DNA of 64,000 nt from Vibrio quintilis (GCF_024529975.1 NZ_AP024897.1:3224001-3288000), one strand, 5' to 3'. Numbered from the stretch's first letter, positions 1 to 9,558 are shown. Numbers and translations: made by a program. The notes: a model not told the origin generated them from the letters alone.

Positions 1-483
1 ACGGGTCGTGGCTGGTAAATTTGGGGAAGCCAGATTTGATGCATAAAGCATCGCGCTGGAAAGAGGAGTCCGTACCTGATGAGCCAGAGACGCAACCATT
101 CGGCCTAAAGAAGAAAGTCGTTGCAAATCACTGACTCTGGCCTGAAGTAAGCGCGTTTCGGTTAAATCCGTAATTAAAATAAGCTGTCCGGTTGCTGATG
201 CGGAGATAGCCAAACGAACCCGGCGCCCATTTCTTAATGATACTTCATGACCATCATCTTCTCTTGGAGCAAAAGCTGCCTGAATAATCGAGATCCATTT
301 TTCTCCAACAAGAGACGTTTCCAGTAAGCGTTGTGCTTCAGGATTAGCTTCCCTGACAATGCCTTGTGTATCAAGCAGAATCACACCTGCTGGCATGACA
401 TCAATCACCTGCTTATATCGCTCGACCTGATCTTCAATAGAGTCAAGATGAGAAAGTTGCGCCTGAACCGGAGAACCCTGCAT
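1..483 (-). CDS. flrB: Flagellar sensor histidine kinase FlrB, N-terminal part (runs off the left edge)
   Basis: The first 161 residues are present, from the ATG at 481-483. A PAS-like segment follows a short N-terminus (VMPAGVILLDTQGIVREANPEA). A DHp helix then carries the H-box LAHQVRTPLSSAMLYASN, with the likely phosphorylated His near residue 135. The ATPase domain lies outside the window. In Vibrio, FlrB phosphorylates FlrC, which activates sigma-54 class III flagellar genes. It follows flrA on the same strand, separated by a strong hairpin, as in the Vibrio flrA-flrBC arrangement. Identity rests on the H-box, the PAS region and the position after flrA. Confidence 0.9.
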   Translation of the reverse strand, partial: MQGSPVQAQLSHLDSIEDQVERYKQVIDVMPAGVILLDTQGIVREANPEAQRLLETSLVGEKWISIIQAAFAPREDDGHEVSLRNGRRVRLAISASATGQLILITDLTETRLLQARVSDLQRLSSLGRMVASLAHQVRTPLSSAMLYASNLASPNLPATTR

Positions 484-504
484 ATTAATTTTTACTGTTA
501 TACA

Positions 505-554
505 AATAGAATAATGGTCTGAAAGCAAAAAGCATTCCAGACCATTATTCTATT
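505..554 (-). terminator. 17-bp perfect hairpin after flrA
   Basis: The arms 505-521 and 538-554 are perfect 17-bp complements around a 16-nt loop. The hairpin lies between the flrA stop and the flrB start. It probably ends or attenuates flrA transcription. A short T-rich stretch follows on the minus strand but no long U-run. Confidence 0.65.
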
Positions 555-622
555 TTAAATCATATACTTACATATTCAGCATTCAATGTATGACAATATA
601 TTGACTCAACACTGATATTTGT

Positions 623-2089
623 TTAGCGGTTCATATTGTACTTTTTCATCTTCTCAACCAGCGTCGTTCTGCGCATACTCAGCATATCTGCCGCCCGGGC
701 AACAACACCGTCCTGAGCGTCTAATGCCTGATGAATTAAATTAACTTCCAGGTCAGCTAAAACTTCTTTCATATTAATGCCTTCAGGCGGTAGAGCGTCA
801 GGCATGTTGATATTCCCGCCAATATTCTGTTCGACATCACTCAGGCTAAAATCTTCGGCAAAGATACTTGCGAAGACATCTCTTTCCTGCTCCTCAATGG
901 TCTCCTGATGCGTAATATTCTGGTTTGCTTTAAATTCAGGAACATCACCATAACGGTATTTAGCTGGTAAGTGATTTACATCAACCAAACTGTCAGGATA
1001 TAAAATCGTCATTCTTTCAACCAGGTTTGCAAGTTCACGGACATTCCCGGGCCAGTCATGCTCCATCAAAGACTGGATAGCACGAGGAGTAAAGCGAACT
1101 GTGGCGGCACAATCTGTTTCAGCGCGACTCAATAATTCCTGTAACAATAGCGGCACATCTTCTTTTCGGTGCTTTAGTGCCGGCATTTCGATCGGGAAGA
1201 CATTTAAACGGTAATACAGATCCTCCCGAAAAGATTCCTGAGCAATCATGGATTCCAGATTCCGGTGAGTCGCAGCAACTACTCTGACATTCACTTTTAT
1301 CGTCGTGTTTCCACCCACCCTTTCAAAACAACGTTCCTGAAGAACACGAAGCAGCTTGACCTGCATCGCCATCGGCATATCACCGATCTCATCCAGAAAT
1401 AAAGTACCTCCTTCTGCAAGTTCAAAACGCCCTTTACGGGAGGTTAATGCACCGGTGAAAGCACCTTTTTCATGCCCAAACAGTTCACTTTCTAACAAGT
1501 CTCCTGGTATGGCACCACAGTTAATCGGGACAAACGGCCCTCTGTTCCTGGATGAATGAGAATGGATATTTCTGGCGACAACCTCTTTACCGGTACCAGA
1601 CTCACCAAGTATCAATACATTGGCATCAGTCCGGGCAACCTGCTCAATTAAATGCCGAACTTCTCTAATCCCAAAACTTTTTCCGACCAGGCTCTGGAAC
1701 AGCTTGCTCTTCGCGTCTGAGTTATGTTTCCTTCGCCCGCCAAAGTCTTTACAGTGTCTTAAAGCTTCTGATAGTTGTGGATAATTTAACGGAAGCTCCA
1801 AATCTCCCAAATAGCCGGAAAAACTATCCAGCGTATAAGGCTGTTTGTCTAACTTCAGTAAAGGGATATGATTTGCTTCCTGCAAATGGTGCTCAATCGT
1901 AGGAGAAAGCTGCTTATTTTTGAATGAGCCCAGTATACAACCAGCCCATAAAACGGACCAATCAATCCGCTCAGTTTGGGATGATGAAACGATTTCACAG
2001 GACTCGCCAACAAATTCCATAATCGTGCTGATATGTTGACGAATTGCAGGATCATCCTCAATCACGAGCAGTTTCGCTAAACCTTGCAT
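623..2089 (-). CDS. flrA: Sigma-54-dependent master flagellar regulator FlrA (FleQ family)
   Basis: This 488-residue protein has the FleQ/FlrA architecture. A receiver-like N-terminal domain ([11 protein letters not shown]) is followed by an AAA+ domain with Walker A GESGTGKE near residue 162, the sigma-54 contact motif GAFTGA, and Walker [13 protein letters not shown] Fis-type helix-turn-helix lies at the C-terminus ([20 protein letters not shown]). In Vibrio, FlrA sits at the top of the polar flagellar cascade and switches on flrBC and other class II genes; in several species c-di-GMP inhibits it. It is separated from fliS by a terminator and probably has its own promoter in 2090-2190. Confidence 0.95.
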   Translation of the reverse strand: MQGLAKLLVIEDDPAIRQHISTIMEFVGESCEIVSSSQTERIDWSVLWAGCILGSFKNKQLSPTIEHHLQEANHIPLLKLDKQPYTLDSFSGYLGDLELPLNYPQLSEALRHCKDFGGRRKHNSDAKSKLFQSLVGKSFGIREVRHLIEQVARTDANVLILGESGTGKEVVARNIHSHSSRNRGPFVPINCGAIPGDLLESELFGHEKGAFTGALTSRKGRFELAEGGTLFLDEIGDMPMAMQVKLLRVLQERCFERVGGNTTIKVNVRVVAATHRNLESMIAQESFREDLYYRLNVFPIEMPALKHRKEDVPLLLQELLSRAETDCAATVRFTPRAIQSLMEHDWPGNVRELANLVERMTILYPDSLVDVNHLPAKYRYGDVPEFKANQNITHQETIEEQERDVFASIFAEDFSLSDVEQNIGGNINMPDALPPEGINMKEVLADLEVNLIHQALDAQDGVVARAADMLSMRRTTLVEKMKKYNMNR

Positions 2090-2190
2090 AGGTAAGTCTA
2101 TTTGCCTTTATTCAAACAATTGCTGTTAATGTTTTGTTCTATTTAATCGGGTTACTGAATTAACAATAGACAAAATTTTGACTACAGCAA

Positions 2191-2225
2191 CAAAAAAGCC
2201 ACTTATTTTGTAGCATTAGTGGCTT
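2191..2225 (-). terminator. Terminator of the flaG-fliDTS unit
   Basis: The arms AAGCCACT (2196-2203) and AGTGGCTT (2218-2225) are followed on the minus strand by a run of T. It lies between the fliS stop and flrA and separates the two transcription units. Confidence 0.75.
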
Positions 2226-2302
2226 CTATTTTATTGAATTATAAAAATATGGCAATACAGAGTTGAAACTCAGTATGTGATGAGTGACATCTGCCAAAAA
2301 AC

Positions 2303-2713
2303 TCACATACCAATATCAGCTGCTGTTAAATGATGATATTCTGAGGGAATTTGATCCCAAGCCGACTTAATTTCACGAATAATCTCAATCACATCATCTA
2401 AGGGCTGAGGATCATTTTTATGGTTTGCCATCGTGATTTGCGAGATCATAAACTCATAAAGTTGATCTAAATTTTTCGCGACATCACCACCGTCTTCCAT
2501 TGAAAGGCAGCCACGCAAACTAATAATAATATCAAGAGCTTTACCCAAACGCTCACCTTTCACAGGTATATTTCCCTGTATCATTGCGGCCTTTCCCTGA
2601 ATCAGGCGCTCAATAGCCCCGGCCATTAACATTTGTACTATCTTATGCGGTGAGGCCGCACTGAGCTGGCTATCCACTGATACTTTCTTATAAGCCTGTA
2701 AAGAACCACGCAT
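2303..2713 (-). CDS. fliS: Flagellin export chaperone FliS
   Basis: The product is 136 residues, the usual FliS size. It is mostly helical and starts MRGSLQAYKKVSVDSQLSA, followed by the family pattern SPHKIVQMLMAGAIERL and a conserved GD-VAKNLDQLYEFM stretch. FliS binds the disordered C-terminus of flagellin in the cytoplasm and delivers it to the export gate. It is the last gene of the flaG-fliD-fliT-fliS row, 12 nt after fliT, and is followed by a terminator. In Vibrio it is also called flaJ. Confidence 0.93.
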   Translation of the reverse strand: MRGSLQAYKKVSVDSQLSAASPHKIVQMLMAGAIERLIQGKAAMIQGNIPVKGERLGKALDIIISLRGCLSMEDGGDVAKNLDQLYEFMISQITMANHKNDPQPLDDVIEIIREIKSAWDQIPSEYHHLTAADIGM

Positions 2714-2725
2714 AGTCTTCCTCTT

Positions 2726-3031
2726 TTATAAAAACTTCTTGTAATGTTGAACAGATTTATTTCCGTAGCGATATTTTTGTAACGATTGGCCTATATCGAC
2801 GGTTTTCAACTGCATCTTTTCAACAAGTTGCTGAGTACGCTTAATCGCGTCCTGCCATTGGTCAGAGCCTGAGAACTGCTGATTTTCTGACACTTCATGA
2901 ATCAGTTCTTGCAATAACTGATCCCTTTTATCGACCAATTGACGAACTTCTTCAACATTGATTTCTTTTGCAGCCAAAAGTTGCTCTAACTTGTGATCAA
3001 CATCACTGAGTATAGCCAGTTGCTTTTCCAT
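2726..3031 (-). CDS. fliT: FliT-like flagellar chaperone (FlaI)
   Basis: This is a short, charged, helical protein of 101 residues (MEKQLAILSDVDHKLEQLL). A longer reading from 3055 would overlap the fliD stop by 20 nt. The ATG at 3029-3031, 4 nt after the fliD stop, is the better start. The position between fliD and fliS matches Vibrio flaI and enterobacterial fliT, which caps FliD before export. Sequence conservation in FliT is low, so the call leans on gene order and size. Confidence 0.75.
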   Translation of the reverse strand: MEKQLAILSDVDHKLEQLLAAKEINVEEVRQLVDKRDQLLQELIHEVSENQQFSGSDQWQDAIKRTQQLVEKMQLKTVDIGQSLQKYRYGNKSVQHYKKFL

Positions 3032-3035
3032 GTTT

Positions 3036-5039
3036 CTAGCCCTGGCCCAGAGCATTCATCATTCCGGCAAGCTGACTTTGCATTTTACTGGTTGCATCTT
3101 TCATTGCAGAAAATTTGTTATGCGTTCGTTTTTCAAGCGCATCCATGCGTCTGTCTAATGTGTCCTGTTCATCATCCAGACGATAATTCTGATCACGCAG
3201 ACTATTCTCTCTTGAACGAATCGAACCTGTCACACCAGTCATTGACTGAATCGCATCTTCAACTTGTTTGGCAAAGCCTTTTCGTCCGCCAAAAAAATCG
3301 CCCAGCTTATCAAAATTATTATTTAACTGCTTGTTTAGCATATCATGATTAATCTCCAGCGTCCCTTGCCGGGTCGTGGTAATACCAAACTCAGTTAAAG
3401 TTTTCAGATTTTCCGGCGCCTGTTCAACCGGGGAAGAAAAGACCCTTTTTAAGCGGGAATCAGCACTACGTACAATACTGTCTCCGGCTAATGGACCTTT
3501 TTCGCCGGTTTTAGGATTCGCTACAGAAAGTTGTTGGGATGTTTGATAAAACTGATTATAAGCAGAAACAAATTTCTCAATATTTTCTCTGACAGAATTA
3601 CGATCATACTCAATATCAACTTCTGCAGTTTTTTGTTTCGGATCAGACTCACCTTTCAGTGTCAGATCTACGCCTTCAATCGCATCTTCAATGATATTGT
3701 TGTGGCTTGCCAGCTTTGCAACACCATCAAGTATTACTTCCGCATCCTGAGCGGACTGTACTTCAGTCATTCCCTGATAAGCATCAAAAGAGTTCTGAGC
3801 TTCTTTGAGCTGAGCCTGAACATTTTCTACTTTTTCAACGTAAGCTTTTTCTTCAGGTGATAACTTTGAACGCTCCAGCTCTTTAGCTTCCTCTGGCGTC
3901 ATTTCTCCGCTTTTTATCGCCTGTTCAATTTGTTGCTGTTCCTGAGCAAGTTTTTCTTTAAGTTCTGCGGCCGCTTCTTTCGGGGTTACATAAGAATCCA
4001 GCAGCGTACCGGAAGCCGTATTACTCCACCCGGGAACATCACCAGATTTTTCCAGATCACTGCCGCTTAATGGAGGTTCGCCTTCACTATATGAATCAAG
4101 CAGTGTACCTGATGCAGTTTCAGTCCATCCGGGAATCCGGTCTTCAGGCTTAATATATGTCTGAGCAGCTTCTCCGGCTGTTGCAGCAGCCTTCACCGCA
4201 CTATCGGAAAGATCGGTGCCTGCTTGTTTTGTGTCTGATGGATCCTGCGCAGTTTTCGCGGCTTCCTTAATTTCCTGAGCCACCGATTCATCAACAGCTC
4301 GTGCTGCATTTTCCAGTTTTTCCGCAACCTTACCCGCAACTTTCTGTTGTTCAGGCGTCAGAGGATGGATTAATTGCTGCGCTTGAGAACGGGCATCTTC
4401 CAGATCTTTAACCCGTTGCTCTAAAGTCTTATATTCAAGTCTTTTTAAGGCTTTATCTGTCGTCCCTTCCGCACTGATAGAGACTTTGTTGTCTTTACCG
4501 GATTGATTAGAGGCAATAATCAGCCGGGGACCGTTGACATCATTGATAACAGAAGCCCGAATTCCCGGGTTTCCTTTCGCATGATTAATCTGGTTAACAA
4601 CATCTTTTAATTTCGATTTATTCCGGATATCAACTGAAAATGTTTTCTCACCCAGAGAAATATCCAGCTTTCCGGGACCAAATTTTGTGTCTTCAGGAAT
4701 CACACCTGACGCTAGTTTGTGGCTTTGTGCCAGCTGTAAGACATCAACTGCATATCTACCTGCAATTGCGTCCGTTGCCGCTTTCGCTGATACAACTTCT
4801 TCATCCGTTGAACTGGCTTTGCGAAGTGCAAAAGCCTTATCCTGACGAAAACCTGCCATCAGGTTTTTCATCGTATCCAGAGATTCTCTGAGCCTGCCAT
4901 AAGCACTAATGCTGGTTTCATTTTGCGTTCGCTGATTATCAATACGTTGCTGTTTAGGCAAACGTTCTGCATCAACAACCTTGCTAACAATGGAATTTAC
5001 ATCCATGCCAGCATTCATCCCTATGGGGCCCAGAGTCAT
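3036..5039 (-). CDS. fliD: Flagellar filament cap protein FliD (FlaH)
   Basis: The product is 667 residues, long compared with the roughly 470 residues of enterobacterial FliD but normal for Vibrio as far as I recall. The N-terminal FliD domain (GMDVNSIVSKVVDAERLPKQQRIDNQ) and C-terminal coiled coil (QNYRLDDEQDTLDRRMDALEKR) are clear. The middle is an Ala/Glu/Gln-rich helical insertion carrying two copies of a PGWxxTASGTLLDSY motif. FliD caps the filament tip and directs flagellin polymerisation. It lies 26 nt after flaG, probably in one transcript with fliT and fliS. Confidence 0.95.
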   Translation of the reverse strand: MTLGPIGMNAGMDVNSIVSKVVDAERLPKQQRIDNQRTQNETSISAYGRLRESLDTMKNLMAGFRQDKAFALRKASSTDEEVVSAKAATDAIAGRYAVDVLQLAQSHKLASGVIPEDTKFGPGKLDISLGEKTFSVDIRNKSKLKDVVNQINHAKGNPGIRASVINDVNGPRLIIASNQSGKDNKVSISAEGTTDKALKRLEYKTLEQRVKDLEDARSQAQQLIHPLTPEQQKVAGKVAEKLENAARAVDESVAQEIKEAAKTAQDPSDTKQAGTDLSDSAVKAAATAGEAAQTYIKPEDRIPGWTETASGTLLDSYSEGEPPLSGSDLEKSGDVPGWSNTASGTLLDSYVTPKEAAAELKEKLAQEQQQIEQAIKSGEMTPEEAKELERSKLSPEEKAYVEKVENVQAQLKEAQNSFDAYQGMTEVQSAQDAEVILDGVAKLASHNNIIEDAIEGVDLTLKGESDPKQKTAEVDIEYDRNSVRENIEKFVSAYNQFYQTSQQLSVANPKTGEKGPLAGDSIVRSADSRLKRVFSSPVEQAPENLKTLTEFGITTTRQGTLEINHDMLNKQLNNNFDKLGDFFGGRKGFAKQVEDAIQSMTGVTGSIRSRENSLRDQNYRLDDEQDTLDRRMDALEKRTHNKFSAMKDATSKMQSQLAGMMNALGQG

Positions 5040-5065
5040 TTAATCACCTCGAAAAATCATAACAA

Positions 5066-5503
5066 CTACACCTTCGTCATCAGCAGACCAGAGCGATGAT
5101 CCTGCTCTCTGGCAAGACGTCGCAAGACCTTGAGCATTTCCTCTTCAGGAATCTGACGGATAATATCACCTGTTTCTGCTTCATAAACGGTAACAACATC
5201 CCGACCAGATTCCTTGTCAAAGCGAAACGATAAGCCTTTGTTGATTGAAGATACAAATTCATGCATCCGCTCAAGCATTTTAGCTCGTCGTTCTTCATTG
5301 ACGTGTTCTCGCTCCTGAGCCATTTTCACGGCTTTTTCTACTGAATCCGACTGCCTCTCTCCGCCTTGTTCAGCAACCTTATCTATCTGATTGCTCTCTT
5401 TTTGCACAAAAGAAGCCTTTGCCTGTTCATTTTCTGAAGCAAATTTAGTGCCACTCTGTGAGCCATAAGGCTGGATGTTCGATGTATAGGATGACACTTC
5501 CAT
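5066..5503 (-). CDS. flaG: FlaG family flagellar protein
   Basis: The product has 145 residues. A polar, low-complexity N-terminus precedes a conserved C-terminal FlaG domain (INKGLSFRFDKESGRDVVTVYEAETGDIIRQIPEEEMLKVLRRL). FlaG proteins influence filament length and sit beside fliD in polar flagellates; their biochemical role is poorly defined. The gene follows flaB after a 68-nt gap filled by a long imperfect hairpin. It may be read through from the flaB promoter at lower level, since I see no sigma-54 or sigma-28 box in the gap. Confidence 0.9.
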   Translation of the reverse strand: MEVSSYTSNIQPYGSQSGTKFASENEQAKASFVQKESNQIDKVAEQGGERQSDSVEKAVKMAQEREHVNEERRAKMLERMHEFVSSINKGLSFRFDKESGRDVVTVYEAETGDIIRQIPEEEMLKVLRRLAREQDHRSGLLMTKV

Positions 5504-5530
5504 AACAATCTCCCTCCGACCTTGCCGGGT

Positions 5531-5574
5531 TAAGTCATGGGTTACTATTTAATCAATAGTTCCCCGGTGACTTA
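5531..5574 (-). promoter_or_regulatory. Long imperfect hairpin spanning the flaB stop codon
   Basis: Three paired blocks nest in order: TAAGTCA/TGACTTA (5568-5574 with 5531-5537), GGG/CCC, and ACTAT/ATAGT around a 7-nt loop. The outer arm includes the flaB stop codon. No U-run follows, so it looks more like an mRNA-processing, stability or attenuation element than a classical terminator. Confidence 0.5.
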
Positions 5575-6702
5575 CCCCAGCAGACTAAGTGCAGCAGCTG
5601 GTGACTGCTTCGCCTGGGCCAATACCGACATACTTGCCTGCTGAAGTATCTGAGACTTGGTCATATTTGTTGTCTCTTTCGCATAGTCAGTATCTTTAAT
5701 ACGGCTACGTGACGCATTCACATTTTCATTAATGTTATCCAGGTTACTTATCGCATGACTGAACCGATTCTGGAATGCACCCAAAGAAGCCCGCTCGCTA
5801 TCCACAGCTTTCAAAGCACTATCAATGACAGATATTGCTTGCTGTGAACCACCAACCGTTGATACATCCACGTCCTGGACTGTCACATCTTTGCGGCTGC
5901 TAAAATCGAATTCAGAGCCAAGATCACCTCCGATATCAATATCTCCTTTCACACTGCCGGATGAGGCAAAAATCTGTAATTTTCCGCCTTCGGCAACTGA
6001 AGCACTAATATCTTCATTTTGACCATTAATGTAAGTCGCGACTTCCTCCAAATCGTCACCGGCTTTGGCATTAATCGAGATTTCTTTCTCTTCACCCCGG
6101 TCATTTGTATAATTCAGCGTTAATTCCCTTGCATCAGTGACACGCCAGTCTGGTGTTTTCCCCTCATCCGCAATGTATGCCTGTCCGCCCATTGCAGAAG
6201 TATCAGAACGCATACTCGCCAGGGACAACATAACTGCTTCACCAGAATCAGCACCAATTTGAAATGACTTACTGCCGAATGTCCCGTTTAATAATTTATT
6301 CCCACCAAACGAGGTTGATTCCGCGATCCGGTTCAGCTCATCGTTTAACGAAGAAACTTCCTGCTGGATCGCCTGACGATCAGCTTTCGAGTTTGAACCA
6401 TTTGAAGACTGAAGTGAAAGATCCCGCATTCTCTGAAGGATTGATGTCGTTTCATTCATCGCACCTTCGGCGGTTTGCGCAATTGATATACCATCATTTG
6501 CATTTCTTACCGCCATATTTAAGCCGCGACTCTGCACACTTAAACGGTTAGAAATCTGCAAACCAGCAGCATCATCTTTTGCACTGTTGATTTGGTATCC
6601 CGATGACAGTCGCTCCATTGACTTCTGAGCACCGTCGGCAGCACTATTTAAGTAGCGCTGCGCGGTCATCGCCGACACATTCGTGTTTACGTTAATTGCC
6701 AT
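5572..6702 (-). CDS. flaB: Polar flagellin, FlaB position
   Basis: The 376-residue flagellin has the conserved N-terminal D0/D1 region ([20 protein letters not shown], then [16 protein letters not shown]) and C-terminal D1/D0 region ([19 protein letters not shown]). The central domain is shorter and more variable. It is exported by the flagellar type III system and joins the sheathed polar filament. It is the last of three tandem flagellins before flaG, which is the place of flaB in V. cholerae; the letter is by position only. A sigma-28 box lies about 80 nt upstream. Confidence 0.9.
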   Translation of the reverse strand: MAINVNTNVSAMTAQRYLNSAADGAQKSMERLSSGYQINSAKDDAAGLQISNRLSVQSRGLNMAVRNANDGISIAQTAEGAMNETTSILQRMRDLSLQSSNGSNSKADRQAIQQEVSSLNDELNRIAESTSFGGNKLLNGTFGSKSFQIGADSGEAVMLSLASMRSDTSAMGGQAYIADEGKTPDWRVTDARELTLNYTNDRGEEKEISINAKAGDDLEEVATYINGQNEDISASVAEGGKLQIFASSGSVKGDIDIGGDLGSEFDFSSRKDVTVQDVDVSTVGGSQQAISVIDSALKAVDSERASLGAFQNRFSHAISNLDNINENVNASRSRIKDTDYAKETTNMTKSQILQQASMSVLAQAKQSPAAALSLLG

Positions 6703-6782
6703 ATTGATCTCCTATTACGGACATGTGATGTACTTCAGTGTCTCTCACCTCACTTCCATACATCCTATTTCTCTCGTTTCCT

Positions 6783-6809
6783 TTAACGGCGATTGTTTTA
6801 CTTCCTTTA
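6783..6809 (-). promoter_or_regulatory. Sigma-28 (FliA) promoter of flaB
   Basis: On the minus strand TAAAG (6809-6805), a 14-nt spacer and GCCGTTAA (6790-6783) match the FliA consensus TAAAG-N14-GCCGATAA in 12 of 13 defined positions. Confidence 0.88.
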
Positions 6810-6951
6810 GATAAATTTGATCATTTTTTGTACATTTTTTCAGGTTACACCTATACAAAAAATAGGATAGAAAACAAAGAAAGAAAAGAATGAAAATAAA
6901 TCAATGAGATAGATAATGTTCACAAAGGAGAGATCAATAAGCATGAGATAT

Positions 6952-6985
6952 AAAAAAATCCGGCATGAAAGCCGGATTTTTAATT
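6952..6985 (-). terminator. Terminator of flaD
   Basis: The 9-bp stem AAATCCGGC/GCCGGATTT (6956-6964 and 6971-6979) has a 6-nt loop and a run of T on the minus strand. It lies 19 nt beyond the flaD stop. Confidence 0.85.
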
Positions 6986-7003
6986 TTTTCAAGGGGTATT
7001 TAA

Positions 7004-8149
7004 TTAACCACCTAACAAAGCCAGTGCCGCATTTGGCAGCTGTTTTGCCTGCGCAAGAACAGAACTTGAAGCCTGACTCAGAATCTGAGACTTGGTTAAT
7101 GCAGTTGTCTCTTTTGCAAAGTCTGTGTCTTTGATTCGGCTTTTAGATGCGCTCACATTCTCATTGATATTATCAAGGTTACTGATTGCATGTTCGAATC
7201 GATTCTGGAATGCACCCAGTTCAGCACGGTGACTATCAACATATTGAAGTGCAGAGTCAATCACTGATACAGACTGCTGTGCGCCACCTACGGTTGTTAC
7301 ATCCATTGAGTGAACAGAAACGGCTTTGCCATCATCATCCAGATCTAATTCACCAGCCAGAGAACCACTGAAAGAAACATCTTCATCTACATCAACTTTA
7401 TTGCTTCCGGCAAAAACTTGCAGTCTGCCTGATTCATCAACAGAAGCAGAGATTAAATCAGTCTGTCCATTGATATAAGTTGCCACTTCTTCAATATCAT
7501 CACCTGCTTTGGCAGAAATATTGATTGTGCGTTCTTTGCCATCTTTGTCAGTCAGTTCAATTTGCAGGTCATTTTCACCTTTAGCAACTGACCAGTCTTT
7601 TCCTTTGCCATTTTCAGCTTTAAAGCTCATGCCACCCATTTCAGGATTATCGCTGCGAAGGTTATTCAGTGTCAGCATAACCGCTTCACCACTGTTTGAA
7701 CCGATTTGGAAAGCTTTTGTTGTGAATGTACCATTCAACAATTTGTTTCCACCGAAAGAAGTTGTTTCTGCAATCCGGTTCAGTTCATCATTAAGTGATG
7801 TCATTTCTTCCTGAATTGCCGTTCTTTCTGATTTAGAGTTAGAGCCGTTTGCTGATTGCAAAGACAAGTCTCTCATACGTTGCAGGATATTCGTGGTTTC
7901 ATTCATCGCTCCTTCTGCTGTTTGAGCGATAGAAATTCCATCATTTGCGTTACGTACAGCAACACCCAGGCCACGACTCTGAACATTCAAGCGGTTAGAG
8001 ATTTGCATACCTGCCGCATCATCTTTTGCACTGTTGATTTTAAATCCGGAAGACAGACGTTCCATTGACTCATTCTGTGCTTTCGTTGCTGAATTCAAAT
8101 AACGCTGTGCTGTCATTGCTGATACGTTAGTGTTTACATTTACTGCCAT
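7004..8149 (-). CDS. flaD: Polar flagellin, FlaD position
   Basis: This is a 381-residue flagellin from the ATG at 8147-8149, preceded by GGAGAAATCATC. It has the conserved N-terminal [19 protein letters not shown] and C-terminal [27 protein letters not shown] regions. The same frame stays open upstream to a TTG at 8209, adding 20 residues ([20 protein letters not shown]). A similar extension precedes flaC, so the start deserves a check, but the mature flagellin N-terminus argues for 8149. A sigma-28 box lies upstream and a terminator follows. Confidence 0.9.
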   Translation of the reverse strand: MAVNVNTNVSAMTAQRYLNSATKAQNESMERLSSGFKINSAKDDAAGMQISNRLNVQSRGLGVAVRNANDGISIAQTAEGAMNETTNILQRMRDLSLQSANGSNSKSERTAIQEEMTSLNDELNRIAETTSFGGNKLLNGTFTTKAFQIGSNSGEAVMLTLNNLRSDNPEMGGMSFKAENGKGKDWSVAKGENDLQIELTDKDGKERTINISAKAGDDIEEVATYINGQTDLISASVDESGRLQVFAGSNKVDVDEDVSFSGSLAGELDLDDDGKAVSVHSMDVTTVGGAQQSVSVIDSALQYVDSHRAELGAFQNRFEHAISNLDNINENVSASKSRIKDTDFAKETTALTKSQILSQASSSVLAQAKQLPNAALALLGG

Positions 8150-8233
8150 GATGATTTCTCCAATTGATTTTCCGATTTTGATACGGTTTCCGACGTCTCG
8201 GAAAACCAAGTAGTTCTCTCAAAGTTACTATCG

Positions 8234-8260
8234 TTAACGACGCTGGCTGGAATATCTTGA
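8234..8260 (-). promoter_or_regulatory. Sigma-28 (FliA) promoter of flaD
   Basis: On the minus strand TCAAG (8260-8256), a 14-nt spacer and GTCGTTAA (8241-8234) give 10 of 13 matches to the FliA consensus. The spacer equals that of the other flagellin promoters in the window. Confidence 0.75.
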
Positions 8261-8395
8261 GAATTTTTTTGAAAAATATTTGAAAAAAAATCAAATAGAT
8301 TATGGTTTGGGGAAAAGGTCAAATTCAGCAATTTTTTTTCTAAAGTATTTCATTCAGCGGGCGATAAAGGCTGCTTTTTTATTATTTTATCTCCT

Positions 8396-9526
8396 TTATT
8401 TCAGCAGCCTTAAAACCGCTACAGGCTGTTTTTTTGCCTGAGCCAGTACAGAAACGCTCACTTGCTGCAAAATTTGCTGTTTCATCAGTTGCGTCACTTC
8501 TTTGGCATAGTCTGTATCTCTGATCCGGCTTCTTGAATCAGATAAATTTTCCTGAACATTACCCAAATTATTAATCGTATGTTCAAACCGGTTCTGAAAA
8601 GCACCCAGCTCTGCCCTGTTTTTATCAATATAAGTTAAAGCCGTATCCAACACTGAAATGGCACGCTGGGCACCTCCGGTTTGACTAATATCCATCTTAT
8701 CGACAGATTCATAGCCCACAAACCCCATCTGAAGCTGACCAGCCAGTGAACCACTAAATTTAAGTGCACCGGTCGTTTTATCTCCGGACATATAAATTTG
8801 TAACTGGCCATGCTCATTCACGGATGCAGATACCAGGTCGGTTTGCCCGTTAATATAAGTGGCCAGTTCCTCGATATCATCGCCGGCTTTTGCCCGGATG
8901 TGTATTTGCTGAGTTTGCCCATCTTCGGACTGATAATGTATGACGAGTTGTTTATTTTCGGTCGTGACCTGCCAGTCGGAAGATGCTTTACCGGCAGCAA
9001 TATAAGTCAGCCCGCCCATATTCATCGTATCGGAGCGCATATTACCTAAAGACAGGCGAACCGCTTCACCAGCAGAAGCCCCGACCTGGAAAGAAGTTGT
9101 CCCAAATGTACCATTGAGTAACTTTCGGCCACCAAAGGAAGTCGTTTCAGCAATGCGGTTCAATTCATCATTTAATGCTGAATACTCTTCCTGTAAGGCT
9201 TGCTGATCAGATGCTGAATTTGAGCCATTTGCTGACTGAATAGCAAGATCCCGCATCCGCTGCAAAAGCGATGTACTCTCCTGCATCGCTCCTTCCGCAG
9301 TTTGCATGATCGAAATACCGTCGCTGGCATTTCTCATTGCTACATCCAATCCCCGGACCTGAGTTGTCAGACGGTTAGAAATCTGTAATCCGGCCGCATC
9401 ATCTTTCGCATGATTGATCCTGTAACCGGAAGACAACCGCTCCAGAGACTCGTTTAACGCCTGGTTGGCACGATTCAGATTTCGCTGGGAAATTAACGCA
9501 GCCACATTGGTATTGACTGTCATCAT
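8396..9526 (-). CDS. flaE: Divergent polar flagellin, FlaE position
   Basis: The 376-residue flagellin is the most divergent of the five. Its N-terminus reads [20 protein letters not shown] instead of [11 protein letters not shown], and it ends [12 protein letters not shown] instead of the usual [10 protein letters not shown]. The D0/D1 signatures [16 protein letters not shown] and [17 protein letters not shown] are intact, so it should still be exported and assembled. It is first in the three-flagellin row, the place of flaE in V. cholerae, and has its own sigma-28 box. It may be a minor or specialised filament subunit; that is inference. Confidence 0.88.
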   Translation of the reverse strand: MMTVNTNVAALISQRNLNRANQALNESLERLSSGYRINHAKDDAAGLQISNRLTTQVRGLDVAMRNASDGISIMQTAEGAMQESTSLLQRMRDLAIQSANGSNSASDQQALQEEYSALNDELNRIAETTSFGGRKLLNGTFGTTSFQVGASAGEAVRLSLGNMRSDTMNMGGLTYIAAGKASSDWQVTTENKQLVIHYQSEDGQTQQIHIRAKAGDDIEELATYINGQTDLVSASVNEHGQLQIYMSGDKTTGALKFSGSLAGQLQMGFVGYESVDKMDISQTGGAQRAISVLDTALTYIDKNRAELGAFQNRFEHTINNLGNVQENLSDSRSRIRDTDYAKEVTQLMKQQILQQVSVSVLAQAKKQPVAVLRLLK

Positions 9527-9558
9527 AATGAGTCACCAAGTGATGAAATATTTCTCTC

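Noticed and set aside
3531..3860. Long open frames opposite fliD and other flagellar genes
   Set aside because: They are shadows of the real genes on the other strand, in regions with clear conserved coding.
8366..8412. AAGGCTGC/GCAGCCTT inverted repeat at the end of flaE as terminator
   Set aside because: The arms are more than 25 nt apart and no U-run follows the second arm on the minus strand, so termination there is uncertain.
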